Source of the DNA: an uncultured bacterium
GTDB taxonomy: Bacteria > Elusimicrobiota > Elusimicrobia > Elusimicrobiales > Elusimicrobiaceae
Direction of reading: 5' to 3'
DNA length: 64,000 nt
NCBI GenBank assembly: GCA_949296525.1
Contig: CASFOP010000001.1
Location: 62,001-126,000 of the forward strand
Both the position numbers and the translations under genes were made by a program. The notes beneath the pieces are model-generated. The model was not told where the DNA came from and did not search any database. It saw nothing but the letters and a program-made list of their open reading frames with translations. How positions within the stretch are numbered: position 1 is the first letter of the stretch; each line of letters begins with the position of its first letter. Positions 1 through 7,197 of this stretch are shown piece after piece.

Positions 1-1190
1 TTGGCCAGCTTTTTAATTACCTGTTTGGCCGGCGCGTTCAGCTCCAGCACAAATTCATTGAAAAACGGCCCGTCAAATTTCAGCTTATGCCCGTCAGAGA
101 GCAGCATATCTTTTAGGCGGTGGGCTTTTTCCAAATTCAGTTCCGCCACTTCGCGCAGGCCCGCGTATCCCAAAAGCGTCAGGTAAATGACGGCGTTTAA
201 GGCGCACAGAGCCTGGTTGGAGCAAATATTGGACGCGGCCCGCTCTCGGCGTATATGCTGCTCGCGCGCCTGCAGGGTCAGTACAAAAGAACGTTTGCCG
301 TCTTTGTCTTTGGCAATGCCCACAATGCGCCCGGGCACCTGGCGGACGTATTCTTTTTTACAGGTAAAAATACCCAGCCCGGGCCCGCCGAAATTCATGG
401 CGTTGCCCAACACCTGCCCTTCGGCCACGGAAAAATCGGCCCCGTACTGCCCCGGCGTATGCACCAGCGCCAAGGCCAGCGGCTTGGCCACGGACACCAA
501 AAGCGCGCCCGCGCCGTGCGTCAACGCCGCAATATCTTCCAGCGGCTCCAGCTGGCCGAAGAAATTCGGCCCCGCCACGGCAAAGCAAGCCGTATCCGGC
601 GTGAGTTTTTCTTTTAACGCGTCCAGGTCCAGCGTGCCGTTTTTCAGCGGCACTTCTTCCAGCTTCAGCCCGGGCGTGTGTTTTAAATAGGTTTTCAGCA
701 CTTCTTTATAATGCGGGTGAAGCCCTGCCGAATACAAAATTTTGCTTTTGTTGTTCACGCGCTGCGCCGCGGCGCAGGCTTCTGCCAGGGCGGTGGCGCC
801 GTCATAATGCGACGCACTGCATACATCCATATCAAAAAGTTCGCAAATGCAGCTTTGAAATTCGTAAATGGTTTGCAGGGTGCCCTGGCTGGCCTCGGCC
901 TGATACGGGGTATAGGCGGTTAAAAACTCCCCGCGCGAGCTTAAAGCATTCACGGCGGCGGGGATAAAATGTTCCTCACAGCCCGCGCCGGCAAAATTTA
1001 ACAGGGGTTTGTTCTTGGCGGCCAGCGCATGCATATGGGCCGTCAGCGCGCCTTCGGTCAGCGCGGGCGGCAGGTTCAGAGCGGGGTATAACAAATCCTG
1101 CGGGATATCTTTAAACAAATCGGGCAGCGACGAAACGCCGATTTTTTCCAACATCTGTTTTTTGTCTTCGGGGGTATTGGAAATAAACAT
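1..1190 (-). CDS. gcvPA: Glycine dehydrogenase (decarboxylating) subunit 1, 3' end cut by window edge
   Basis: This is the N-terminal half of the split P-protein of the glycine cleavage system, which decarboxylates glycine and passes the aminomethyl group to GcvH. The reading frame begins at the ATG at 1190 (MFISNTPEDKKQMLEKIG), preceded by AGAGGA, and stays open to base 1. About 396 of the usual ~445 residues are visible. Recognisable stretches are LLNFAGAGCEEHFIPAAV, TAYTPYQAEASQGTLQ, FNEF and SNICSNQALCALNA. The PLP lysine lies on the partner subunit GcvPB, which would be expected just beyond the left edge. It is third in gcvT-gcvH-gcvPA. Family assignment is firm. Confidence 0.93.
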   Translation of the reverse strand, partial: MFISNTPEDKKQMLEKIGVSSLPDLFKDIPQDLLYPALNLPPALTEGALTAHMHALAAKNKPLLNFAGAGCEEHFIPAAVNALSSRGEFLTAYTPYQAEASQGTLQTIYEFQSCICELFDMDVCSASHYDGATALAEACAAAQRVNNKSKILYSAGLHPHYKEVLKTYLKHTPGLKLEEVPLKNGTLDLDALKEKLTPDTACFAVAGPNFFGQLEPLEDIAALTHGAGALLVSVAKPLALALVHTPGQYGADFSVAEGQVLGNAMNFGGPGLGIFTCKKEYVRQVPGRIVGIAKDKDGKRSFVLTLQAREQHIRRERAASNICSNQALCALNAVIYLTLLGYAGLREVAELNLEKAHRLKDMLLSDGHKLKFDGPFFNEFVLELNAPAKQVIKKLA

Positions 1191-1200
1191 AAAATCCTCT

Positions 1201-1231
1201 TTAAAAATCCCCCGCCGCGCAGGCGGGGGAT
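1201..1231 (-). terminator. GC hairpin with short T-run between gcvH and gcvPA
   Basis: ATCCCCCGCC pairs with GGCGGGGGAT around a 5-nt loop, followed on the minus strand by TTTTTAA. It sits inside the operon, so it probably attenuates or processes the transcript rather than ending it. Confidence 0.6.
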
Positions 1232-1239
1232 ACACGAAA

Positions 1240-1617
1240 TTATTTGATGCTTTCTTTGTAGGCGGACAAATCCATCAGGCTTTCATATTCGGCCGGCGCG
1301 GTGGATTTGATTTTAAACAGCCAGCCTTTGCCGTGCGGCTCCTGGTTGACCAGGCCGGGCTCGGTTTTCAGGGCTTCGTTGACTTCCACCACTTCGCCGC
1401 TGACGGGGGCGTAAATTTCGCTGGCGGATTTGACCGACTCAATAACGCAGCAGTTCTGCCCCGCCGTCACCTGCTGGCCCACTTTGGGCAAATCAATAAA
1501 AACGATATCGCCGATTTCCTGCTGGGCGTGGTCGCTGATGCCCACGGTAGCGGTGTCGCCTTCCATATGGGCCCATTCATGGGTTTTGGCGTATTTGCTG
1601 TTTTCTGCGCTGTGCAT
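1240..1617 (-). CDS. gcvH: Glycine cleavage system H protein
   Basis: This is the lipoyl carrier that shuttles the aminomethyl group between the P, T and L proteins. At 125 residues it has the usual length. The lipoylation motif is in [18 protein letters not shown], with the modified lysine at residue 63. The N-terminal [14 protein letters not shown] and the [19 protein letters not shown] core are typical. An AAGGAG-like site lies just before the ATG. It sits 15 bp after gcvT and is co-transcribed with it. Confidence 0.97.
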   Translation of the reverse strand: MHSAENSKYAKTHEWAHMEGDTATVGISDHAQQEIGDIVFIDLPKVGQQVTAGQNCCVIESVKSASEIYAPVSGEVVEVNEALKTEPGLVNQEPHGKGWLFKIKSTAPAEYESLMDLSAYKESIK

Positions 1618-1632
1618 AATTTTTCTCCTTTT

Positions 1633-2712
1633 TTATACCCGGTTTTTATAAAACGGTGTTTTGACTTTCTTGGCCGGAATTCTCCGCCCGTGCACTTCTA
1701 TTTCCACTTCTTCCCCTTCCTGTAAATCCGTATCGGCGTAACCGACGGCTATGCCTTTAAATAACGGCGAATAGGTGCCGCTGGTCAGCAGGCCTGCTTC
1801 CGCGCCGTTTTTAAACACTTTGCAGCCGGAGCGCGGCACGCCCGCCCCCGTGAGCACAAAGCCCGTCAGGCGGCGTTTGAGTCCGGCGGCCTTCTGCGCT
1901 TCCAGCGCGGCTTTGCCGATAAAATCTTCTTTGGCCAGCTTGACCACCCAGCCGCACCCCGCCTCATACGGGGTTTGGCGGCCGTCGGCGTCCGTACCGT
2001 TTAACAGATATCCCGCTTCCAGGCGCAGCACGTCGCGCGCGCCTAATCCGCAGGGTTTTACGCCGGACGCGAGCAAGGCGTCCCACACATTGACAATGGC
2101 TTCGGGCGAGGCCATAATTTCCACCCCGTCCTCACCGGTGTACCCCGTGCGCGTCACATAGCCGCGTGCGCCGTAAAGCGTGATTTCTTTAATCGTAAAG
2201 CGGGCCATGTCTTTCACGCCGTCAATCAGTTTGGCCGCGTGATCCAGCGCCTGCGGCCCCTGCAGGGCAATCATGCCCCAGCGGGAGCTGTCATCGGTGA
2301 TTTTTACGTTAAATGCGGCCGCGTGTTTATTAAACCAGGCCACGTCCGTATCAATGCAGGCGGCGTTTACCACCACCAAAAATTTCTCGGGCGTCAAACA
2401 AAAGGAAATCGCATCGTCAATAATATGGCCCTGTTCGTCCGTAATGTGGGAATAGGTTCCCGTGCCCGGGGTGTTTTTGATATTATTGGTATTGACGTAC
2501 TGCAAAAACTTCCACGCGTCCGGCCCTTCCACAAACACCTGCCCCATGTGGGATACGTCAAACATGCCCGCGCCTTCGCGCACGGCTTTATGCTCGGCGA
2601 TAATGCTTTCAAACTGCACGGGCAGCAGCCACCCGTGGAAATCCACCATTTTTCCGCCGGCGGCCTCGCAGGCGGCGCAAAGCGGGGTCTTTTTCAAATT
2701 TTCCTGGCTCAC
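1633..2712 (-). CDS. gcvT: Aminomethyltransferase (glycine cleavage T protein)
   Basis: Transfers the methylene group from aminomethyl-GcvH to tetrahydrofolate and releases ammonia. The open frame runs up to 2790, but the likely start is the GTG at 2712 (VSQENLKKTPLC), which has a GGAGGGA Shine-Dalgarno about 6 nt upstream. That gives 359 residues, normal for the family. Visible motifs are FDVSHMGQVFVEGPDAWKFL near the N-terminus, GYTGEDGVEIM in the middle and LTSGTYSPLFKGIAVGY near the C-terminus. It is the first gene of the operon. A -10 like TACAAT lies near 2735. No room exists for a glycine riboswitch before the divergent gene. Confidence 0.96.
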   Translation of the reverse strand: MSQENLKKTPLCAACEAAGGKMVDFHGWLLPVQFESIIAEHKAVREGAGMFDVSHMGQVFVEGPDAWKFLQYVNTNNIKNTPGTGTYSHITDEQGHIIDDAISFCLTPEKFLVVVNAACIDTDVAWFNKHAAAFNVKITDDSSRWGMIALQGPQALDHAAKLIDGVKDMARFTIKEITLYGARGYVTRTGYTGEDGVEIMASPEAIVNVWDALLASGVKPCGLGARDVLRLEAGYLLNGTDADGRQTPYEAGCGWVVKLAKEDFIGKAALEAQKAAGLKRRLTGFVLTGAGVPRSGCKVFKNGAEAGLLTSGTYSPLFKGIAVGYADTDLQEGEEVEIEVHGRRIPAKKVKTPFYKNRV

Positions 2713-2807
2713 GGTTCCCTCCGTTATATAGGCTATTGTATAAAATATTCCGCATTTTTCCACAAAAGCCGGCGCGGGAAGCAAAACCAAATTGATATAA
2801 TAAATTT

Positions 2808-3545
2808 ATGAGCGACACGCAAAGCGTCATCAGCGACGTAAAACTTTTTATTGAACGCCTCAAAAAAGAAATGCCGGAAGTGTTCGGCGGGGCGGAAGAA
2901 AACGCCGAAACCGAAGCGGGCAAAATCCTCTATGAAGGGGCTTTGTATCCCGCGCGGGTGCATTTGACGCCGGACCAGGAAGAAGGCGTGGAATTTAACG
3001 GCCAGGCTTTTGACGTGTATATTCAGACACCGCAGGCCGACCCCAACGCGCTGGCGGAACGGTGGCTGCGCGAAAAAGCGGGCGAAGTTCTGCGCGAGCA
3101 AACTGCGCAGTGGGCGCAAAAAATGGGCGTACAGTACAACAATATCACCGTCAAAAACCAGCAGTCGCTCTGGGCCAGCTGCTCGGCTAAAAAAAACATT
3201 AATTATACCTATCACATTATTAAAATGCCCGCTGCCATACGCGATTATTTGATCGTGCATGAACTTTCGCACCTGGTGCATATGAACCACGGTACGGAAT
3301 ACTGGCAGCTGGTGGCGCAGTACTGCCCCGAATACAAGGCGCACCGCCGCTGGTTAAATGACAACCGCGGGGCGGTGTTTGCCGCGTTGGACTTAAAATA
3401 TACGCCGGAAGAAACCGAAGCAGGGTCCCATCCGGGGCGGGAAGAAAATCAGGCGATCCGGGAAACCCAGCCGGCAAGTGACACCTCCGCCGTACAGCCG
3501 CCTGCCACAGACGGCGAAAGCACGGAACACACAGACCGCGCATAA
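2808..3545 (+). CDS. YgjP/DUF45-type zinc metallopeptidase
   Basis: A 245-residue protein with a SprT/YgjP-like zinc site: HELSHLVHMNH at 151-161 gives two histidines and the catalytic glutamate, with a third histidine after MN. W122-SC (LWASCSAKKN) and YCPEYKAHRRWLN are also family signatures. The last ~50 residues (from about 195) are a low-complexity acidic/Thr-Ser tail absent from most relatives. The -10 box TATAAT (2796-2801) lies 6 nt before the ATG and there is no Shine-Dalgarno, so the mRNA is probably leaderless. Substrates of this family are not established. Confidence 0.85.
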   Translation: MSDTQSVISDVKLFIERLKKEMPEVFGGAEENAETEAGKILYEGALYPARVHLTPDQEEGVEFNGQAFDVYIQTPQADPNALAERWLREKAGEVLREQTAQWAQKMGVQYNNITVKNQQSLWASCSAKKNINYTYHIIKMPAAIRDYLIVHELSHLVHMNHGTEYWQLVAQYCPEYKAHRRWLNDNRGAVFAALDLKYTPEETEAGSHPGREENQAIRETQPASDTSAVQPPATDGESTEHTDRA

Positions 3546-3717
3546 CCCAAAGGCCGGCGCATCTTTCCACAACGGTGAAACCGTTAAACAATGTCTTGTG
3601 AAAATCCTGCAGGAGTGCGGCTTCCTGACTGATTTTACCCCATAAAAAGGGCAGGCCCTTCCAAACACCCGCCTGAAACCGTATCTGCCGTTACATCGGC
3701 GCAGACGCTGTCCGTCT

Positions 3718-4878
3718 TTAGCCGGCCGGGGAATATATACGCCAGGTTAAAAATACCAAATACATCGAGGCTGCGGCCAACACCAGCAAGGCACCGGCCT
3801 GTGTGCCCAGGCCGTCGGAAGCCAGCCCCATCAGCATCGGGAATACTGCCCCGCCCACCAGGCCCGTAATCATCAGCCCGGACACTTCGTTTTCCTGCCG
3901 GGGATTATGCAAAAGCGCCTGCGAAAAAATAATGGAAAAAATATTGGCATTGCCCAGCCCCACCAGGGCTACACAGGCGTACAAAACCCCTCCCTGCCTA
4001 AACAGCAGCAGCCCGCACAAAGCCGCCAATATAAAGGCGGTGCTGGCGCAAAATACTTTCCTGGGAGAAAACTTGGCCAGAAGGAACGCCCCCAAGAAAC
4101 AACCCGCCGTACGGAATATAAAATACACGCTGGCGGCATAAATGGCCCGGGACAGCGGCCAGCCCAGCCGCTCCATCAGAACCTGCGGCGCGGCAGTATT
4201 TAGGCCTACGTCTATGCCCACATGGCACATAATGCCGATAAAATATAATAACACGGCCCGGTCTCCCAGCAGGGAAAAAGCCCCTTTAAAGCTGCCAAGG
4301 CCGGCGGATGCTTCTTCCCGTATTTCCGTGCGTGCCAGCACGGCCAGTGCCACCAGCCCTTCCGCCGCAAACACCGCATACAGCAGCGTCCATTTGCCGT
4401 ACGCGGCGGCAAACCACGCCGCCAAAATTGGAGCGGAAAAAGAACCAACTGCCTTTACAAACTGGCCTGCCGTCATAAAACTGGCCAGCTTTTCCCCGCG
4501 CACAATATTGGATACCAACGGGTTTAAAGATGTCTGCAGCACCGCATTGCCGATGCCCAGCAGGGCAAAAGACAGCATCATCCCGGCAAGACGATAATAC
4601 AACAACGGCAATACCACCGCCGCCAGCGTGACGCCCAGCCCGGCCAATACGGTTTTGCGGCGGCCGATTTTATTCATCCACATCCCCACCGGTACGGCAC
4701 AAACCAAAAACCAAAAAAACACCATGGACGGGCATAAATTGGCCAGGGTATTGGAAAGATGGAAAGACTCTTTGAGGTAATTGGTCGCCGTGCCGACGCA
4801 GTCCACAAAGCTCATGGCAAAAAACCCCAGCATCACCGCCGCACACTGCATCCGAAAGGAAGAGGCTTTCCGCTTCAT
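3718..4878 (-). CDS. MFS sugar transporter (fucose/glucose FHS-like)
   Basis: A 12-helix major facilitator of 386 residues, starting at the ATG at 4878 (MKRKASSFRMQCAAVM). It has GGAGG upstream and a 4-nt ATGA overlap with the fructokinase stop. The open frame extends to 4917, but that extension would be inside the kinase. Between TM2 and TM3 it has MWMNKIGRRKTVLAG. The FALLGIGNAVLQTSLNPLV and GNANIFSIIFSQAL segments resemble the FHS branch that carries hexoses by proton symport. Coupling to a sugar kinase supports uptake of fructose or a similar sugar. The exact substrate is inferred. Confidence 0.82.
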   Translation of the reverse strand: MKRKASSFRMQCAAVMLGFFAMSFVDCVGTATNYLKESFHLSNTLANLCPSMVFFWFLVCAVPVGMWMNKIGRRKTVLAGLGVTLAAVVLPLLYYRLAGMMLSFALLGIGNAVLQTSLNPLVSNIVRGEKLASFMTAGQFVKAVGSFSAPILAAWFAAAYGKWTLLYAVFAAEGLVALAVLARTEIREEASAGLGSFKGAFSLLGDRAVLLYFIGIMCHVGIDVGLNTAAPQVLMERLGWPLSRAIYAASVYFIFRTAGCFLGAFLLAKFSPRKVFCASTAFILAALCGLLLFRQGGVLYACVALVGLGNANIFSIIFSQALLHNPRQENEVSGLMITGLVGGAVFPMLMGLASDGLGTQAGALLVLAAASMYLVFLTWRIYSPAG

Positions 4879-5744
4879 AAGACCTCCCGGCCGTATGGGG
4901 GCCACGCACCGGGACACGTGCAGACAAAGGCAGACACTTTCACCGCCGCTTCGTGGGCTTCTTTCAAACTTTTCCCCGTTAAAATATGATATACAAAGGC
5001 CCCGGAAAAGCTGTCCCCGGCGCCGACCGTATCCGCCACGGGCACCCGGGGAGTGGGCAGGACGGAGCTTTCCCCCGGCCCGTACACCGCACTGAACCGG
5101 GCCCCGGCGGTAAAAATAACGTAGCGCATATGAAATTTTTCCAGCAGGTACCGGCAGGCCTCCCCGTCCCCTTCCGGCAGGCGGAACATATCCCGCAATA
5201 TTTTTATTTCTTCATCATTGAGTTTAAATACATTCGCTTTGGACAGCAGGGTGGCCAACAGGTCTTTGGAATAATATTTTTGGCGGAGGTTTACATCAAA
5301 AAAGCGCAGCGCGCCGGCGGGTGCGGCATCCAGCAGTTTTTCCACGGTTTTTCGGGAATCGGCATGGCGCAGGGCCAGAGAGCCGTAACAGACACAGTCG
5401 GCCCGGCGGACCAACTGTTCCGCTTCAGCCGTAAAAGGAATGTGATCCCAGGCCACATTTTCCGCAATGGTGTAATCAGGAATACCGTCTTTCAGGGCAA
5501 CAAGCACGCGGCCCGTGGGATATGGCAACACAGAAACCAAATGCCGGATGCCGGCCTTATCCAACTCCTGTACCAGCTCCCGACCCAAGGCATCGTCCCC
5601 CACCGCACTGATAGCAAAGCTGTCCGCACCCAGCCGGGCGGCATGATAAGCAAAGTTTACGGGCGCGCCGCCGGCCCGCTTGCCGGAAGGCAGCATATCC
5701 CACAGCAGTTCCCCCACGGCCACGACCACCGGTTTCTTCTCCAT
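4875..5744 (-). CDS. PfkB-family carbohydrate kinase, fructokinase-like
   Basis: ATP-dependent sugar kinase of the ribokinase/PfkB family, 289 residues. The N-terminal substrate loop GELLWDMLPSGKRAGGAPVN is fructokinase-like. The C-terminal signature DTVGAGDSFSGAF (around 239-251) carries the catalytic aspartate and anion hole. The ATG has GGAGGG 4 nt upstream and a TACAAT -10 near 5770. Its stop overlaps the start of the downstream transporter, so translation of carrier and kinase is probably coupled. Fructose is the likely substrate, although other hexoses cannot be excluded. Confidence 0.86.
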   Translation of the reverse strand: MEKKPVVVAVGELLWDMLPSGKRAGGAPVNFAYHAARLGADSFAISAVGDDALGRELVQELDKAGIRHLVSVLPYPTGRVLVALKDGIPDYTIAENVAWDHIPFTAEAEQLVRRADCVCYGSLALRHADSRKTVEKLLDAAPAGALRFFDVNLRQKYYSKDLLATLLSKANVFKLNDEEIKILRDMFRLPEGDGEACRYLLEKFHMRYVIFTAGARFSAVYGPGESSVLPTPRVPVADTVGAGDSFSGAFVYHILTGKSLKEAHEAAVKVSAFVCTCPGAWPPYGREVL

Positions 5745-5820
5745 ACTTCCCTCCGCTTTTTTCTTTCATTGTACACAAAAGCATGAGGAACGCACAAAAA
5801 GACCAAACTCTGCCGGCCGC

Positions 5821-6444
5821 TTACGGCAGCCTCCACTGGCAATATCCTTTCTCTGAGCAAGTCTTGGATCTCCCTCCCAAAGAAAGGCACACTTTGGCGG
5901 AAACGGAATTTTCCGAAAGATCACTGCTGCGGCATAAGCCGTAAGCGGCTCCCAAGACTCTTACATAAATGGGTGTTTCCGTTCCTTCTTTGTATTGGCA
6001 GTTATATTCCGAATGATCAACCCCGTCGGTTCCTTCTCCTATCAACAGCTGGCAACGTACATTGCCATAAGTTACCGTCTTTCCCGCATTTGACATGGTG
6101 CCGGGGACATTGGGCACCAGATTGGAAAAATCATTGGTATATACCCCGTTTGTCATGTAATAGACCGCTTCTGCCTTATGAATAGCATCCCCCAGCACTT
6201 GCAGCTGGGCAAAACGGGATTTGGCCACCGCCACACGATATTGCGGCAGTGCCACAGCCGCCAAGATACCGATGATAAGCACCACCACCAAGAGCTCTAT
6301 GAGTGTAAAACCGGCCCTTTTGGGAACAAGTGAATGAAAAGCCGGGCAGAAACCCCCGGGTATGGCCTTGTGTGTAAAGCCGCCTAAAATGCCTTTAGCG
6401 CGGCTTTTATTTTCCGGATACATTTTTTGATAAATTTTGCTCAT
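5821..6444 (-). CDS. Type IV pilin-like protein with chimeric leader
   Basis: A class III signal peptide protein whose mature part starts at FTLIELLVVVLIIGILAAVA (Glu at +5), followed by PQYRVAVAKSR and a variable globular domain. The C-terminal Cys signature is AKVCLSLGG, then CSEKGYC. The start is the ATG at 6444 (MSKIYQKM). A TTG two codons upstream is possible but would lie upstream of the predicted transcript. The leader is unusually long (~45 residues). It contains one GILGGFT, where sister pilins cut, then about 20 extra residues, then a second RAGFTLIE. This looks like a sister leader spliced onto another pilin. Function as pilus or pseudopilus subunit is inferred. Confidence 0.88.
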   Translation of the reverse strand: MSKIYQKMYPENKSRAKGILGGFTHKAIPGGFCPAFHSLVPKRAGFTLIELLVVVLIIGILAAVALPQYRVAVAKSRFAQLQVLGDAIHKAEAVYYMTNGVYTNDFSNLVPNVPGTMSNAGKTVTYGNVRCQLLIGEGTDGVDHSEYNCQYKEGTETPIYVRVLGAAYGLCRSSDLSENSVSAKVCLSLGGRSKTCSEKGYCQWRLP

Positions 6445-6478
6445 ACGCAAAATTTATCAAAAAAAAAAAACAATGCAA
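6429..6478 (-). promoter_or_regulatory. Leaderless pilin promoter with T12 spacer and palindrome
   Basis: On the minus strand: -35 TTGCAT (6473-6478), 16-bp spacer containing 12 T, -10 TAAATT (6451-6456), then 6 nt to the ATG at 6444. GATAAATTTTGC/GCAAAATTTATC arms (6429-6440 and 6447-6458) form a perfect 12-bp inverted repeat over the -10 and start codon. Confidence 0.75.
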
Positions 6479-6512
6479 GGCCTTTTAAAACGTCCCCCGG
6501 CAAATTTGCTTA

Positions 6513-7085
6513 TTAAGGGAATTGATAGACCAAACATCCGTCCGCCGTATCAACGCAGCCTTTTTCCAGAAAGACACCGCCCATGCTCTCACATACACGG
6601 CGGCTGATATCGTCCCCCCTGTATGCAATGCAGTGGCTTTTGCCGGCCCGCCCGGCAAAAAAAGAATCTTGATGCTCCATATACCAGGCAAAACCTAAAT
6701 TGCCATCCACGGCATATACCCGTTGGCTGCTGCCGCCGCTGGGGTCTTTGGCCAATACGGAAGCCCCGCCGGGCAGCTGCCAATCCCCGTTTGCGTCTAT
6801 GGTAGTACCGGCGGGCATGGCCACATCCAGCAGGGTAAAATCCCGGGTATACTCCCCGTTGGCCATATAATATACTTCCTGTGCATCTTTAATGGCTTTT
6901 GTGATGATTTGCATTTCCACCAGCCGGGCCTTCCATACGGCGGTCTGGTATTGCGGCAATGCCACGGCCGCCAGAATACCGATAATCAAAACTACCACCA
7001 AAAGCTCAATCAGCGTAAAGCCGCCTAAAATGCCTTTAGAGCGTTTTTTGTTTGTCAGATACATTTTTTGATAAATTTTGCTCAT
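6513..7085 (-). CDS. Type IV pilin-like protein
   Basis: A 190-residue prepilin with leader MSKIYQKMYL... ending KGILGG, then FTLIELLVVVLIIGILAA (Glu +5) and PQYQTAVWKARLVEMQ. The globular part has NGEYTRDFTLLD, seen in most pilins here as NGxYTxDF. The C-terminal cysteines are CIAYRGDDISRRVCESMGG and CVDTADGC. The start is taken at the ATG at 7085. It lies head-to-tail behind the pilin at 5821-6444, but each has its own complete promoter. The two share N-termini and differ in their globular domains. Confidence 0.9.
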   Translation of the reverse strand: MSKIYQKMYLTNKKRSKGILGGFTLIELLVVVLIIGILAAVALPQYQTAVWKARLVEMQIITKAIKDAQEVYYMANGEYTRDFTLLDVAMPAGTTIDANGDWQLPGGASVLAKDPSGGSSQRVYAVDGNLGFAWYMEHQDSFFAGRAGKSHCIAYRGDDISRRVCESMGGVFLEKGCVDTADGCLVYQFP

Positions 7086-7119
7086 ATGCAAAATTTATCA
7101 AAAAAAAAAAACAATGCAA
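7070..7119 (-). promoter_or_regulatory. Leaderless pilin promoter with T12 spacer and palindrome
   Basis: Minus strand: -35 TTGCAT (7114-7119), 16-bp spacer with 12 T, -10 TAAATT (7092-7097), 6 nt to the ATG at 7085. The palindrome arms are at 7070-7081 and 7088-7099, identical to those before three other pilins. Confidence 0.77.
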
Positions 7120-7197
7120 GGCCTTTTAAAAACACCTGCCAAACCGCAAAAAATGCCGGAGGCATACTCCGGCATTTCCTGTGGAATACGGAACGAT

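Noticed and set aside
2713..2807. Glycine riboswitch before gcvT
   Set aside because: Only 95 bp separate the divergent starts and no tandem aptamer pattern is seen.
6445..6450. TTG start two codons upstream of the ATG for the palindrome-type pilins (also at 7091, 47412, 56432)
   Set aside because: The predicted transcript begins at the ATG, so the TTG lies between the -10 and +1.
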